DNA from: Prochlorococcus sp. AG-409-D09
Lineage (GTDB): Bacteria > Cyanobacteriota > Cyanobacteriia > PCC-6307 > Cyanobiaceae
DNA: 32,808 nucleotides
Assembly (NCBI GenBank): GCA_003215935.1
Contig: QCJQ01000012.1
Location: 1 to 32,808 of the forward strand
Direction: 5' to 3'
The notes below the pieces were generated by a model. It was not told where the DNA came from. It made no database searches and was given only the letters and a program-made list of their open reading frames with translations. The translations under genes and the position numbers were made by a program. How positions within the stretch are numbered: the first letter of the stretch is position 1; each line of letters begins with the position of its first letter. This document shows, piece after piece, positions 1 to 7,726 of this stretch.

Positions 1-52
1 CCCCTACTAAAAGGGATTTTGTTCCAATTTCTCGAACTAAGGCACCATCCAT
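1..52 (-). CDS. Possible 5' fragment of an unidentified leftward gene, cut by the window edge
   Basis: Reading leftward from an ATG at 50-52, the frame stays open to the window edge and gives 17 residues beginning MDGALVREIGTKSLLVG, which look protein-like. The frame is also open upstream to about 121, where a TAA closes it, but contains no other ATG, GTG or TTG. No Shine-Dalgarno sequence is visible. The fragment is too short to assign a family. The opposite strand is also open over 1-60, so the coding strand is not certain. Confidence 0.35.
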   Translation of the reverse strand, partial: MDGALVREIGTKSLLVG

Positions 53-167
53 TGGCTTAATGCATCTGATAAATGATTCTGACGTATGAACTGTAGAAAG
101 TGCATTGTTTATTAGTGACTTTTAGTCAGAATGTCATCGATTAAAAAGACTTTTGCTTAACGCATTC

Positions 168-716
168 ATGCCTTTGGTCCCATTGTTGCCTATTTTTCAT
201 AAATTTAATCGTCAATTTTTTGATGGTTCATTAGTTAAAAATGATGAGCCAATAGTGTCCATTCGTTGGAGTGATGGGCGTTTGAAGCGTACAGCTGGAT
301 TCTATAGGCGGTTTTATCGTATTTCCGGTAAAAAAGGTTCTGAAATTGTTTTATCAAGGCCTGTCTTGGCAAATCTTCCTGAGAGTGCTCTCGGAAGCAC
401 TCTTTGTCATGAGATGATTCATGCTTGGATTGATCTAATTTTAAAGATTAAAGAAGTTCATGGAGCAAATTTTCACCGTAAAATGGAATTAATCAATTCT
501 TCTCAGGCTGCTTTTAAAGTCAGTATTCGTCATAATTACCCCTTACCCTCTAGACCTCATAAATGGTGGGCAATTTGTCCAATATGTAAAGCTCGCTTCC
601 CTTATCATCGAATCGTGAAAGGCGTTGCTTGCAGGAGTTGTTGCAACCTTCATCATGGTGGAAGTTGGGACTCAACGTGCTTACTGATTTTTGAGTCTGT
701 ATTAAAGGAGGTTTGA
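168..716 (+). CDS. SprT-like zinc metallopeptidase-fold protein
   Basis: This is a 182-residue SprT-family protein. The zinc-binding HExxH motif is seen as HEMIH at residues 81-85, followed by HGANFH at 98-103, which can supply the third ligand. The C-terminal part carries a zinc-ribbon-like set of cysteines (C137, C140, C155, C158), the usual SprT/SprT-like layout. Eukaryotic relatives (Spartan) cleave DNA-protein crosslinks; the bacterial role is not well established, so no substrate is assigned. I chose the ATG at 168 because the product then begins MPLVPLLP, a natural N-terminus; an in-frame TTG at 153 would add five residues. Neither start has a clear Shine-Dalgarno sequence. The next gene follows on the same strand after about 100 bases. 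Confidence 0.8.
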   Translation: MPLVPLLPIFHKFNRQFFDGSLVKNDEPIVSIRWSDGRLKRTAGFYRRFYRISGKKGSEIVLSRPVLANLPESALGSTLCHEMIHAWIDLILKIKEVHGANFHRKMELINSSQAAFKVSIRHNYPLPSRPHKWWAICPICKARFPYHRIVKGVACRSCCNLHHGGSWDSTCLLIFESVLKEV

Positions 717-800
717 ATTGGAATTGTTCTTGTTTGTTTTGCAATTAAGTGGCATTTCGATTGTTTGCATTGGATTGCGACAGGAATTGCGTTTACAACG

Positions 801-806
801 AAGGAG
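801..806 (+). promoter_or_regulatory. Shine-Dalgarno AAGGAG that decides the start at 816
   Basis: AAGGAG lies nine bases before the ATG at 816. An upstream in-frame start at 765 lacks such a site and would add 17 residues with no obvious function, so 816 is preferred. Confidence 0.7.
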
Positions 807-815
807 TCGTTAATT

Positions 816-1343
816 ATGGACTCATATCGTCAGCGCTACCAAAGTCGGCTTCGTGGTCGGGATTCCTTCGAAAGCAAGATGGATAAATTTATTCAAACAG
901 GTAGACAGCTTGTAGATGGTGTTGCTGGCAACCGTCCAGGTAAAAGGAAATTTGATACTGTTGGTAAACGTTCTTCGTCAAATTTAAAGAATGTTGGACG
1001 TTGGGTAGAAGAAAAATTAGATTGGTTCTTTGAAGAAGAGGATGATTGGTTGGAACCTTGGGAATCTGATTTGAATTACAATTCAAAGCCTTTGAGTAAA
1101 AAAAGGCCTTTACAAGCTATTTCTTTAAGAGGACCAAAATCAATAGCCTCTGCAAACAAAGAAGAACAAACAAAAGATAACGCAAATCAAATGTGGCCTG
1201 ATGATTCTTCTTTTCGTGTTGAAAGGTGGCAGCGTCAAGGGTCATCTAATAATTTCTCTAAACCGCAAATGGATTTAGATGCTTCTGAACCCAAGCCTTT
1301 TTCGAAGCGTCCTTTGCCTAGATCTAATAGAAGACGTAATTAA
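816..1343 (+). CDS. Conserved hypothetical, highly charged protein
   Basis: The 175-residue product starts at an ATG with a good AAGGAG site upstream. I do not recognise a catalytic domain. Three zones are visible: a basic N-terminal part (about residues 1-55, many Arg and Lys), a short acidic and tryptophan-rich patch (about residues 63-85, WVEEKLDWFFEEEDDWLEPW), and a long low-complexity polar tail that ends in an arginine-rich stretch (SNRRRN). There is no signal peptide or membrane segment. Basic ends around an acidic-aromatic patch could suit nucleic-acid or protein binding, but that is speculation. It faces the chorismate lyase gene, whose end lies 17 bases away. Confidence 0.65.
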   Translation: MDSYRQRYQSRLRGRDSFESKMDKFIQTGRQLVDGVAGNRPGKRKFDTVGKRSSSNLKNVGRWVEEKLDWFFEEEDDWLEPWESDLNYNSKPLSKKRPLQAISLRGPKSIASANKEEQTKDNANQMWPDDSSFRVERWQRQGSSNNFSKPQMDLDASEPKPFSKRPLPRSNRRRN

Positions 1344-1360
1344 TTCTCTCAGAAGTTAAT

Positions 1361-1945
1361 TTATATTTTGTTGCTTCTGTTTGTTGGGCCAAGCCATAAT
1401 TCAAGTTCGGGATTAAAGACTTCTCTAATGACAGTTAACTCTTTTGAATGACGAAAAAAACGGTAATGTCTACACCAAAATGGACCTTTATGTTGGAATT
1501 CTTTTTCCAGCCAGATCGCGTTAGCTAGAGCTAAACCATCTACTTCTCTGAAAAGTTCTGACTTATCTTGAGTAAGGCTTTTCCATATTGGCTGATTTTT
1601 GTTTTGTAAATGCTTATCTGCTTCCTTGGCATTCCACCAGCTTTCCGCCCATGCAAGTGTTTGTTGCCCACAGATTAACCATACTTGTCGTTTAATTAGT
1701 GGAGGTTCTAATTCTCTTACTTCTATTGGTGTTTCCTTGCTTAATGTTCTTTCTATTTCCATTGCAATGAGTTTCACTTTAACTGGATGACCTGTTAGCA
1801 AATGTAGATGCCTTGTGGGACTGCCGTCTCCAAGTAGCATTAATTGCCATGGTCCTGGTAGCTTTTGAATCCCTTTACAAGAAAGGACAGCCTTGGTTTG
1901 CGCTTCCCAAATTAATTCAGGTGATTTCAGTAGTGATTGATTCAG
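1361..1945 (-). CDS. ubiC: Chorismate lyase (UbiC/DUF98 family), probable CTG start
   Basis: Chorismate lyase converts chorismate to 4-hydroxybenzoate and pyruvate; in cyanobacteria this feeds plastoquinone head-group synthesis. Family features seen are the WQLMLLGDGSPTRHLHLLTG segment, a conserved Arg in LIKRQVWLI (residue 86 in this numbering), and a Glu in VIREVFNPEL (residue 175), which match the active-site Arg and Glu of E. coli UbiC by motif position. The first ATG (1840) would cut off the LPGPWQ part of the conserved N-terminal strand. The frame stays open upstream to the mnmG stop codon, with sensible sequence (LIWEAQTKAVLSCKGIQKLPGPWQ). The only start candidate near a ribosome site is the CTG at 1943-1945, six bases after AGGAGG, giving about 194 residues. 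The gene follows mnmG directly and is probably co-translated with it. Family assignment is firm; the CTG start is inferred. Confidence 0.8.
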   Translation of the reverse strand: MNQSLLKSPELIWEAQTKAVLSCKGIQKLPGPWQLMLLGDGSPTRHLHLLTGHPVKVKLIAMEIERTLSKETPIEVRELEPPLIKRQVWLICGQQTLAWAESWWNAKEADKHLQNKNQPIWKSLTQDKSELFREVDGLALANAIWLEKEFQHKGPFWCRHYRFFRHSKELTVIREVFNPELELWLGPTNRSNKI

Positions 1946-1948
1946 AAC

Positions 1949-3955
1949 TTACCTCCTACAATTAGTAGACACTTCATGATTTTTGTCAAACGAGTTGCTT
2001 ATATGTTTAGTTTGATTCTTTTTAAGATTTTGAATTTTCAACCATACAAGAAGAGCTGTTAAGTCTGCTTTGCTTACGCCAGGTAATTGGGCAGCTTGGC
2101 CTAAATTATTAGGTTGTGATTTATTTAATTTTTCGCGAGCTTCATTCGATAGGGTTTTAATTGTATTGTAATCAATTCCTTTCGGGAGAAGTTTCTTCCC
2201 TTGTTTTTTTATTTGCTCTATTTGTTCTGCTTGTCTTTTTAAGTAGCCACTATACTTTATGTCTATTTCTGCACCTTCTCTTATATCTAAAGGTAGATTT
2301 TTATTCATCAGATCATAACGAATTAAATCATTACTATGTATGCCGGGTCTGCGTAAAAGATCTGCAATAGTTATTGAACCTTTGATAGCGGTCTTTGTTT
2401 CTTTTCTTATTGCTTTAGCGATAATGTCGGTTTCTTTTACCCTTTCAACTTCCAGTCTTTTCTTTTCATTTTTAATTGCTTGTTGTTTTACTTCAAATGC
2501 CTTCCACCGACTTTCGTCTACCAGTCCAAGCTTATAACCTAAAGGGGTTAATCTGCGATCAGCATTGTCTCCTCTTAAGACTAATCTATATTCACTTCTA
2601 CTAGTAAGTACACGATATGGTTCTTGAAGATCTTGGCTTACAAGATCATCTATCATTGTTCCTATATAGCTATCTTCCCTTGGAAAGTAAATTGACTCTT
2701 TTTGTTCAAGTAGTCTTGCAGCATTAATTCCTGCTACTAATCCTTGTGCTGCTGCTTCTTCGTAACCTGTTGTTCCATTAAGTTGTCCAGCACAAAATAG
2801 ACCATTGATTTTTTTTGTCTCTAGAGATGGTAGTAGTTGTGTTGCTGGTAGGTAATCGTATTCAACAGCATATGCTGGTCTAATCATTATGCAGTTTTCT
2901 AGTCCAGGTAGTGTTCTAAGTAATTGAAGTTGTAGTTTTTCAGGCAGTCCTGTTGAAAACCCTTGAACATATATTTCAGGAGTATCTCTTCCTTCTGGTT
3001 CTAAGAAAATTTGGTGTGACTCTTTATCCTTAAAACGAACTATTTTGTCTTCAATAGATGGGCAATATCTTGGCCCTTTGCTATCAATATAGCCTCCGTA
3101 GATAGGAGTTAAATGAAGATTGTCTTTGATTAATTTATGTGTTTCTTGAGTTGTACGAGTCATGTGACAGCTCATTTGTTTGCCACTTGTCCAGCTGCTA
3201 GGGTCAAAAGAAAAGAAACGATCATATGCATCACTAACTTGTTCTTCTAAATTGTCAAATTGAATACTACGTCTATCTATTCGTGCTGGAGTTCCTGTTT
3301 TTAAACGATCAGTTGTAAATCCATTGCGTTGCAATGCTTCTGTAAGTCCTTCTGCTGCTTGTTCTCCAGAGCGGCCTGCAGGCATGGATTGATTCCCAAC
3401 CCATATTTTGCCTCCCAGAAAAGTCCCTGTGGTTAAGATGACAGTTTTTGCCATATAGCTACTTCCAAAATATGTTTTTACTCCTTTAATTTTTCCTATT
3501 CTTTGTTCTGAGATATTATTTCTCTCTTCTTTTTTTATTGAAACCTCATAATCAATTTCAAGGTCTACAACCATTGCTTCTCTTAGCATTAAGTTTGGCG
3601 TATTTTCAAGAATATCTATCATTTTTCGTGAATATAAGCGTTTATCCGTTTGAGCTCGAAGCGCTCTTACGGCAGGCCCACGACTTGAATTGAGAATTCT
3701 TTTTTGGATTGCTGTCGCATCAGCTAATTTGCCAATAATTCCGCCAAGTGCATCTACTTCATGCACTAATTGACTTTTTGCTGGTCCGCCTACTGCTGGG
3801 TTGCAAGGTTGCCATGCGATACGGTCGATATTTAATGTAAATAAAGCTGTCTTCAGACCTAGTCGTGCTGTTGTTAGTGCAGCTTCACATCCTGCATGCC
3901 CGCCACCAACGACGATTACATCAAAACTCTCATTTGTAGCTGCTATTTTATTCAT
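1949..3955 (-). CDS. mnmG: tRNA uridine-5-carboxymethylaminomethyl modification enzyme MnmG (GidA)
   Basis: MnmG is the FAD-dependent partner of MnmE. Together they install the (carboxymethyl)aminomethyl group on uridine 34 of certain tRNAs, which stabilises decoding. The 668-residue product has the FAD-binding [10 protein letters not shown] near residues 17-26, then [21 protein letters not shown], a second conserved block [11 protein letters not shown], and the C-terminal [16 protein letters not shown] segment that contacts MnmE and tRNA. The length is a little above the usual 620-640 because of a short polar tail. An AAGAG sequence precedes the ATG. It lies 31 bases after dnaB, and its own end supplies the ribosome site of the chorismate lyase. 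Confidence 0.97.
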   Translation of the reverse strand: MNKIAATNESFDVIVVGGGHAGCEAALTTARLGLKTALFTLNIDRIAWQPCNPAVGGPAKSQLVHEVDALGGIIGKLADATAIQKRILNSSRGPAVRALRAQTDKRLYSRKMIDILENTPNLMLREAMVVDLEIDYEVSIKKEERNNISEQRIGKIKGVKTYFGSSYMAKTVILTTGTFLGGKIWVGNQSMPAGRSGEQAAEGLTEALQRNGFTTDRLKTGTPARIDRRSIQFDNLEEQVSDAYDRFFSFDPSSWTSGKQMSCHMTRTTQETHKLIKDNLHLTPIYGGYIDSKGPRYCPSIEDKIVRFKDKESHQIFLEPEGRDTPEIYVQGFSTGLPEKLQLQLLRTLPGLENCIMIRPAYAVEYDYLPATQLLPSLETKKINGLFCAGQLNGTTGYEEAAAQGLVAGINAARLLEQKESIYFPREDSYIGTMIDDLVSQDLQEPYRVLTSRSEYRLVLRGDNADRRLTPLGYKLGLVDESRWKAFEVKQQAIKNEKKRLEVERVKETDIIAKAIRKETKTAIKGSITIADLLRRPGIHSNDLIRYDLMNKNLPLDIREGAEIDIKYSGYLKRQAEQIEQIKKQGKKLLPKGIDYNTIKTLSNEAREKLNKSQPNNLGQAAQLPGVSKADLTALLVWLKIQNLKKNQTKHISNSFDKNHEVSTNCRR
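1951..1957 (-). promoter_or_regulatory. Strong Shine-Dalgarno AGGAGGT inside the mnmG stop region
   Basis: The last codons of mnmG (AGG AGG TAA) form a perfect Shine-Dalgarno sequence. Six bases after AGGAGG comes CTG, in frame with the chorismate lyase. No ATG, GTG or TTG lies at a workable distance in that frame. Confidence 0.65.
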
Positions 3956-3986
3956 CTCTTAATCATGGCAAATGATTCATTTGTTG

Positions 3987-5402
3987 TTAGGCTGCGAGAT
4001 TTCTAAATCTAGTAAATTGTGGTTCAAATAGTAATTTGACTGTACCTATGGGGCCATTCCTATGCTTTGTGACGATTAATTCTGTTATACCTCTATCAGT
4101 TGTTTCAGGGTTGTAGTACTCATCACGATAAATCATTAGAACTAGGTCAGCATCTTGCTCTATTGAGCCTGATTCTCTTAAATCACTTAGCATTGGACGC
4201 TTATTCGTTCTTGACTCAACACCTCTACTAAGTTGTGACAAGGCAATCACAGGTACTTTTAGTTCTCTTGCCATGCCTTTGAGACCTCTTGTTATTCGAG
4301 AGAGTTCTTGAACACGATTATCTGGAGTTGTACCTTCCATTAGCTGTAAATAGTCAATTACGATTAAGCCTAATTCTTTTCCTTGTTCGGCAATTAGTCT
4401 TCTACACAGCGACCTCATTTCAAGTACGCTTGAGTTTGGCTTGTCATCGATAAAAATCGGAAGTTGCCCCAGAGTATTGATACCTTCACCAAGTAACGGC
4501 CATTCTTCTTGTTGCAAACGGCCTGTTCTTAATCTTCCACTTTCTATCCCAACTTCCATCGATAACATTCTATATGTAAGTTGCTCTTTACTCATCTCGA
4601 GGCTAAAGATGCACACTGGTAGATTATGTAGCTGTGCAACATTTTTAGCTAAATTTAAAACGATTGATGTTTTACCCATCGCAGGTCTTCCAGCCACAAT
4701 AATTAAATCACTACGTTGAAGCCCTTGTGTCATTGCATCAAGGTCATAAAAATTGACTGGAATACCAGCTACTGATGTTCCTAGAGATCTACTTTCGATT
4801 TCATTGAAAGTACTCGTTAAAATTTCCGATGTCGGAGTAAGTCCTTTTGATGGTTTTTCTTGACTTATTGAAAATATTCTTTGCTCTGCTTGATCGAGGA
4901 CTTCTTCCATAGGAAGATTTTGATCGAATCCTAGTTTAATCACGTCATTCCCTGATCTTATTAGTTGCCTTCTTAGATATTTATCACTGATTAATTTTGC
5001 AACTTGTTCAATTGAAGCTGTTGATGCAACTCTTTCAACTAGTTCTACTAAACGATTATTTCCACCGATTTTTTCTAGAGCGCCAGTATCTGCTAGCCAG
5101 GCACTCATAGCAGTTAAATCAGTAGGCTTTCCCTGACTATGAAGCATTAAAGCAGTACGATAAATTTCTCTATGTGCAGAGAGATAAAAAGCTTCTGGTT
5201 GTATTAGATCTGCTATTCGATTAATAGCATCTGGATCTAGCAAAATCCCACCTAATACTGACTCTTCTGCTTCAAGATTTTGAGGAGGTATTAAATCAGG
5301 CTGCCCTTCAAAACTAGGTTCTTTTGAATTTTTCGATCGCATAGAAGATTTTCCGTACCCTTCGGGAGGATTGACATCTGAAGGGTACGGGATGCTTACC
5401 AT
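3987..5402 (-). CDS. dnaB: Replicative DNA helicase DnaB
   Basis: DnaB is the hexameric helicase that unwinds the replication fork and recruits primase. The 471-residue product has the N-terminal helical domain (PPQNLEAEESVLGGILLD, from about residue 39), the Walker A motif GRPAMGKTS at 238-246, and later the conserved LIVIDYLQLM (Walker B) and DLRESGSIEQDAD blocks. No intein interrupts the usual cyanobacterial insertion sites. A TAA immediately before the ATG at 5402 excludes a longer protein. The first 38 residues are low-complexity, and no clear Shine-Dalgarno sequence is present. An in-frame ATG at 5342 (residue 21) is a possible alternative start. The early coding sequence contains a perfect inverted repeat, listed separately. 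It is 58 bases downstream of rplI. Confidence 0.97.
   Translation of the reverse strand: MVSIPYPSDVNPPEGYGKSSMRSKNSKEPSFEGQPDLIPPQNLEAEESVLGGILLDPDAINRIADLIQPEAFYLSAHREIYRTALMLHSQGKPTDLTAMSAWLADTGALEKIGGNNRLVELVERVASTASIEQVAKLISDKYLRRQLIRSGNDVIKLGFDQNLPMEEVLDQAEQRIFSISQEKPSKGLTPTSEILTSTFNEIESRSLGTSVAGIPVNFYDLDAMTQGLQRSDLIIVAGRPAMGKTSIVLNLAKNVAQLHNLPVCIFSLEMSKEQLTYRMLSMEVGIESGRLRTGRLQQEEWPLLGEGINTLGQLPIFIDDKPNSSVLEMRSLCRRLIAEQGKELGLIVIDYLQLMEGTTPDNRVQELSRITRGLKGMARELKVPVIALSQLSRGVESRTNKRPMLSDLRESGSIEQDADLVLMIYRDEYYNPETTDRGITELIVTKHRNGPIGTVKLLFEPQFTRFRNLAA
5353..5390 (-). repeat. Perfect 11-bp inverted repeat in the dnaB start region
   Basis: CCGTACCCTTC (5353-5363) and GAAGGGTACGG (5380-5390) are exact reverse complements separated by 16 bases. 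In the dnaB mRNA the stem begins 12 bases after the first base of the ATG, within the ribosome footprint. Seven of 11 pairs are G-C, which is unusually rich for this AT-rich DNA. The loop contains CCUCC, the same sequence as the 16S anti-Shine-Dalgarno core. There is no U-run after it, so it is not a classic terminator. Confidence 0.7.
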
Positions 5403-5460
5403 TTATCAAAAATGAATTTCACGAGATTCTCACTCTGATTTTTTCAGATGCTTTAATCCT

Positions 5461-5919
5461 TTAGTAGCTAACTACTTCAAGATTAATTTCAGCTGTAACT
5501 TCAGTATGTAGCTTAACTAGTACTTTGTATTTACCTGCTTCGTGAATTTCAGGAACATTTATATCTCGACGCTCAACTGATTTTTTTGTAGCTTCTTCAA
5601 TTACTTCAGCTACATCTCCATTTGTTACTGTTCCAAATAAATGCCCGTCTTCCCCAACTTGTTTCTTAACAGTAAATCTTCCAATTGTGGTTAGTGCTGT
5701 TTGAAAATCAAGAGCCTCTTGTTTTTTAGCTGCTTCTAATTCAGCTTTTTTAATTCGGCGATGTTCAACTTGTTTTAAAACTGCAGGAGTTACAGCGGAA
5801 GCTTTTTTCTGAGGAAACAGAAAATTACGCGCATACCCTGGAGCAACTTCAACTACATCTCCGTCTTTTCCTAGATTCAATAAGTCTTCTAGAAGAACTA
5901 CCTGTACTCTTTTTGCCAT
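5461..5919 (-). CDS. rplI: 50S ribosomal protein L9
   Basis: This is a 152-residue L9, the elongated two-domain protein of the large subunit. The N-terminal signature is [37 protein letters not shown], followed by the lysine- and alanine-rich connecting helix (about residues 45-75) and the C-terminal domain with [17 protein letters not shown]. Length and order match the family. It sits between desC upstream and dnaB downstream on the same strand; rplI next to dnaB is a common bacterial arrangement. Confidence 0.98.
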   Translation of the reverse strand: MAKRVQVVLLEDLLNLGKDGDVVEVAPGYARNFLFPQKKASAVTPAVLKQVEHRRIKKAELEAAKKQEALDFQTALTTIGRFTVKKQVGEDGHLFGTVTNGDVAEVIEEATKKSVERRDINVPEIHEAGKYKVLVKLHTEVTAEINLEVVSY

Positions 5920-5964
5920 GGTGTTGAGTAATTAATGAATTTCTTAGTGATTAGCTAGATAACA

Positions 5965-6894
5965 TTACGACGCGATAGGTAATCTGATTTTTTTTGCAAG
6001 GCCCAGGGCATTTAGAAATCTTATATGCTGCCAGGTTAAATCTATCTGTCTTTTTTGCAGACCATGCTTTGCAGAATTTGGAAAAGCATGATGATTATTG
6101 TGCCAACCTTCTCCAAAAGTTAGTGCTGCCACCCATTTATTGTTTTTTGAATTATCGCCACTGTCATAAGCAAGTGTGCCCCAGCAATGAGTCGCTGAAT
6201 TAACTAGCCAAGTTATGTGATAAACAAAAACAAGTCTTAGAGGTATTCCCCATAAAACCATTGACCATCCTCCTACACCCGTAGAAGATCCAATCCAATA
6301 CAATAAAAACCCAAGTGGAACTTGTAGAGCTAAAAAGTATTTATTGAGGAATCGATAATAAGGATCTTGAATTAGATCTCCAGCAAGACGAGGAACAGTT
6401 TTCATTGCTGGAACATCTTCAAACATCCATCCCATATGACTCCACCAAAAACCTTTATTGCTGTCATGATGATCAGCTTCTGTGTCTGAAAATGTGTGGT
6501 GGTGCCTATGAAGACCTACCCAGTCAATTGGTCCATGTTGACAGCTAATTGCTCCACATGTAGCCAAGACACGTTCCAACCATTTAGGTACTTGGAAGGA
6601 TCGATGAGATAAGAGTCTGTGATAACCAAGAGTTACTCCCAGACAAGCAGTTACCCAATAAAGTATTAAAAATGCTAGAAAGGCCTGCCAGCTCCAAAAT
6701 TTAGCTTGCAAAGTAAATATTGTTAATGCATGAATTGTGGTCATAAAAATGACCGTTCCCCAACGTTTTTGCGCTTTTCTTACTTTTAAACCTGATCTAA
6801 TAGGAACTTGCAGCTTTTCAGAAGCTTGCAGCGCCTTGCTTGCAGATACTGGTTTGCGATGAGGAGCCGAAGCTTCGACCACACTGGAAACCAT
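5965..6894 (-). CDS. desC: Acyl-lipid delta-9-type fatty acid desaturase
   Basis: This membrane di-iron desaturase probably introduces the first double bond into lipid-bound fatty acids (delta-9, DesC type), which controls membrane fluidity. The three histidine boxes are visible: HRLLSH (residues 92-97), HRHHH (129-133) and HNNHH (265-269). Hydrophobic segments lie around residues 46-63, 70-88 and 190-230. I start at the ATG at 6894, giving 309 residues and beginning MVSSVVEASAP. The frame is open farther upstream to 7161, but that part overlaps the divergent gene and does not resemble a desaturase. The regiospecificity is inferred from family resemblance. It is the first gene of the leftward cluster leading into rplI and dnaB. 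Confidence 0.9.
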   Translation of the reverse strand: MVSSVVEASAPHRKPVSASKALQASEKLQVPIRSGLKVRKAQKRWGTVIFMTTIHALTIFTLQAKFWSWQAFLAFLILYWVTACLGVTLGYHRLLSHRSFQVPKWLERVLATCGAISCQHGPIDWVGLHRHHHTFSDTEADHHDSNKGFWWSHMGWMFEDVPAMKTVPRLAGDLIQDPYYRFLNKYFLALQVPLGFLLYWIGSSTGVGGWSMVLWGIPLRLVFVYHITWLVNSATHCWGTLAYDSGDNSKNNKWVAALTFGEGWHNNHHAFPNSAKHGLQKRQIDLTWQHIRFLNALGLAKKIRLPIAS

Positions 6895-6904
6895 GAGTGA
6901 TCCG

Positions 6905-6910
6905 TATAAT
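6905..6910 (+). promoter_or_regulatory. Candidate -10 box TATAAT for the rightward HTH-like gene
   Basis: A consensus TATAAT lies in the 80-base gap between the divergent desaturase and HTH-like gene, about 65 bases before the likely GTG start. No convincing -35 box is seen at 16-18 bases, which is common in cyanobacteria. Support is by sequence only. Confidence 0.35.
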
Positions 6911-6924
6911 GTTTGTATATCATA

Positions 6925-6955
6925 ACCGATAAGGATGTGTATCATATTAATCGGT
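6925..6955. repeat. Spaced inverted repeat in the divergent desC/HTH-gene region
   Basis: ACCGAT (6925-6930) and ATCGGT (6950-6955) are reverse complements with 19 bases between them, about two helical turns from centre to centre. They lie in the gap between the two divergent genes and could be operator half-sites. Six-base arms can easily arise by chance. Confidence 0.3.
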
Positions 6956-6974
6956 CGATCTTTTACGTGATTTT

Positions 6975-7709
6975 GTGACTTCTGGTTTTCGCGATCAATT
7001 GTCGACTGGCAGAAGAGCAATGGCTCATTTGATTCATGTATGGCATGAAAGAAATAGCTGGTCGCATAAAGTTCTTCCTGCATTGGCTGAATCACTTGAT
7101 TTAGGACGAGTTCATAGTTCGCAAATTTCCAACCTTCGAAACGGGAAGCTTGCTTCGCCAAGTCCTGAGGTTTTTTTAGCTTTAGCGCAAGTGAATGGAG
7201 TACTTTTTAGAGGGATCGAAAAGATTCAAGCTCAATTATCTGAAATACACCCTGAATTGTTAAAGGTTCTTTTAAGGTCTGCACTTCCAATAGAGGGTGA
7301 TGATGCTAAACCACTAAAAGCAGGTGCTTTTTTTGAAATATTTGTTGGATTGTCACCATTACCAGCCTCTTTTAATTGGTTTATTGAAGAGGAGGAAGCA
7401 CCTATTTTAAGCGCAGCTTTGGCTGATTATTTTTGTAAAGGTATGTCTTGGAGGCTATGTGGTGAACATGTTTTAAAAGCTTACCCTGTAATCACAAAAC
7501 ATAGAAGAGAAAGATTTGCTGCTGTTATGTCAGGACTTAGGGATTATACTGCTGAAGAATTAGATGGAGAATTGTTAGATCTTTATTTAACTAATCAATC
7601 ACTTAATCAATCAGTTTGTCCAAGTGCAGGTGATTTCTTAAATGATTTAAGGAAAAGAGCATTACTTTTTAAAGATCAAGAAAAACTTGAAATTATTTTT
7701 TCTGAATAA
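6975..7709 (+). CDS. Uncharacterised HTH-like conserved protein
   Basis: This 244-residue protein is not one I can name. Residues 31-75 (from HKVLPALAES to FLALAQVN) look like an XRE-type helix-turn-helix: a helix, SSQISNLRNGKLASPSPEVFLALAQ with the typical recognition-helix pattern, and a following helix. The rest is mixed helical, without cysteine clusters, a signal peptide or membrane segments. Residues 135-170 (EEEEAPILSAALADYFCKGMSWRLCGEHVLKAYP) may form a second domain. The start is a GTG at 6975; an ATG at 7020 would shorten it by 15 residues and keep the HTH. It lies 17 bases before the PLP-lyase gene, in one apparent operon with gcvH and gcvP. A transcription regulator of this operon, of the divergent desaturase, or of itself is a reasonable guess, but no function is established here. 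Confidence 0.75.
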   Translation: MTSGFRDQLSTGRRAMAHLIHVWHERNSWSHKVLPALAESLDLGRVHSSQISNLRNGKLASPSPEVFLALAQVNGVLFRGIEKIQAQLSEIHPELLKVLLRSALPIEGDDAKPLKAGAFFEIFVGLSPLPASFNWFIEEEEAPILSAALADYFCKGMSWRLCGEHVLKAYPVITKHRRERFAAVMSGLRDYTAEELDGELLDLYLTNQSLNQSVCPSAGDFLNDLRKRALLFKDQEKLEIIFSE

Positions 7710-7726
7710 ATAGGATTTTCCAGAGA

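Noticed and set aside
1-60. A rightward open frame at the left edge
   Set aside because: Only 19 codons with a less protein-like composition than the leftward frame; cannot be supported.
3987-5402. An intein in dnaB (also looked for in dnaX)
   Set aside because: Both proteins are uninterrupted through the usual insertion motifs.
5433-5450. A small hairpin TCTGA/TCAGA between rplI and dnaB as a terminator
   Set aside because: Only five base pairs with no U-run; dnaB is probably co-transcribed with rplI.
5994-6203. An open frame antisense to the desaturase
   Set aside because: It is fully inside a well-supported gene and has no ribosome site or recognisable sequence.
6895-7161. An 89-codon upstream extension of the desaturase frame
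   Set aside because: It overlaps the divergent HTH-like gene and its promoter region, and does not resemble desaturases; the ATG at 6894 gives a normal length.
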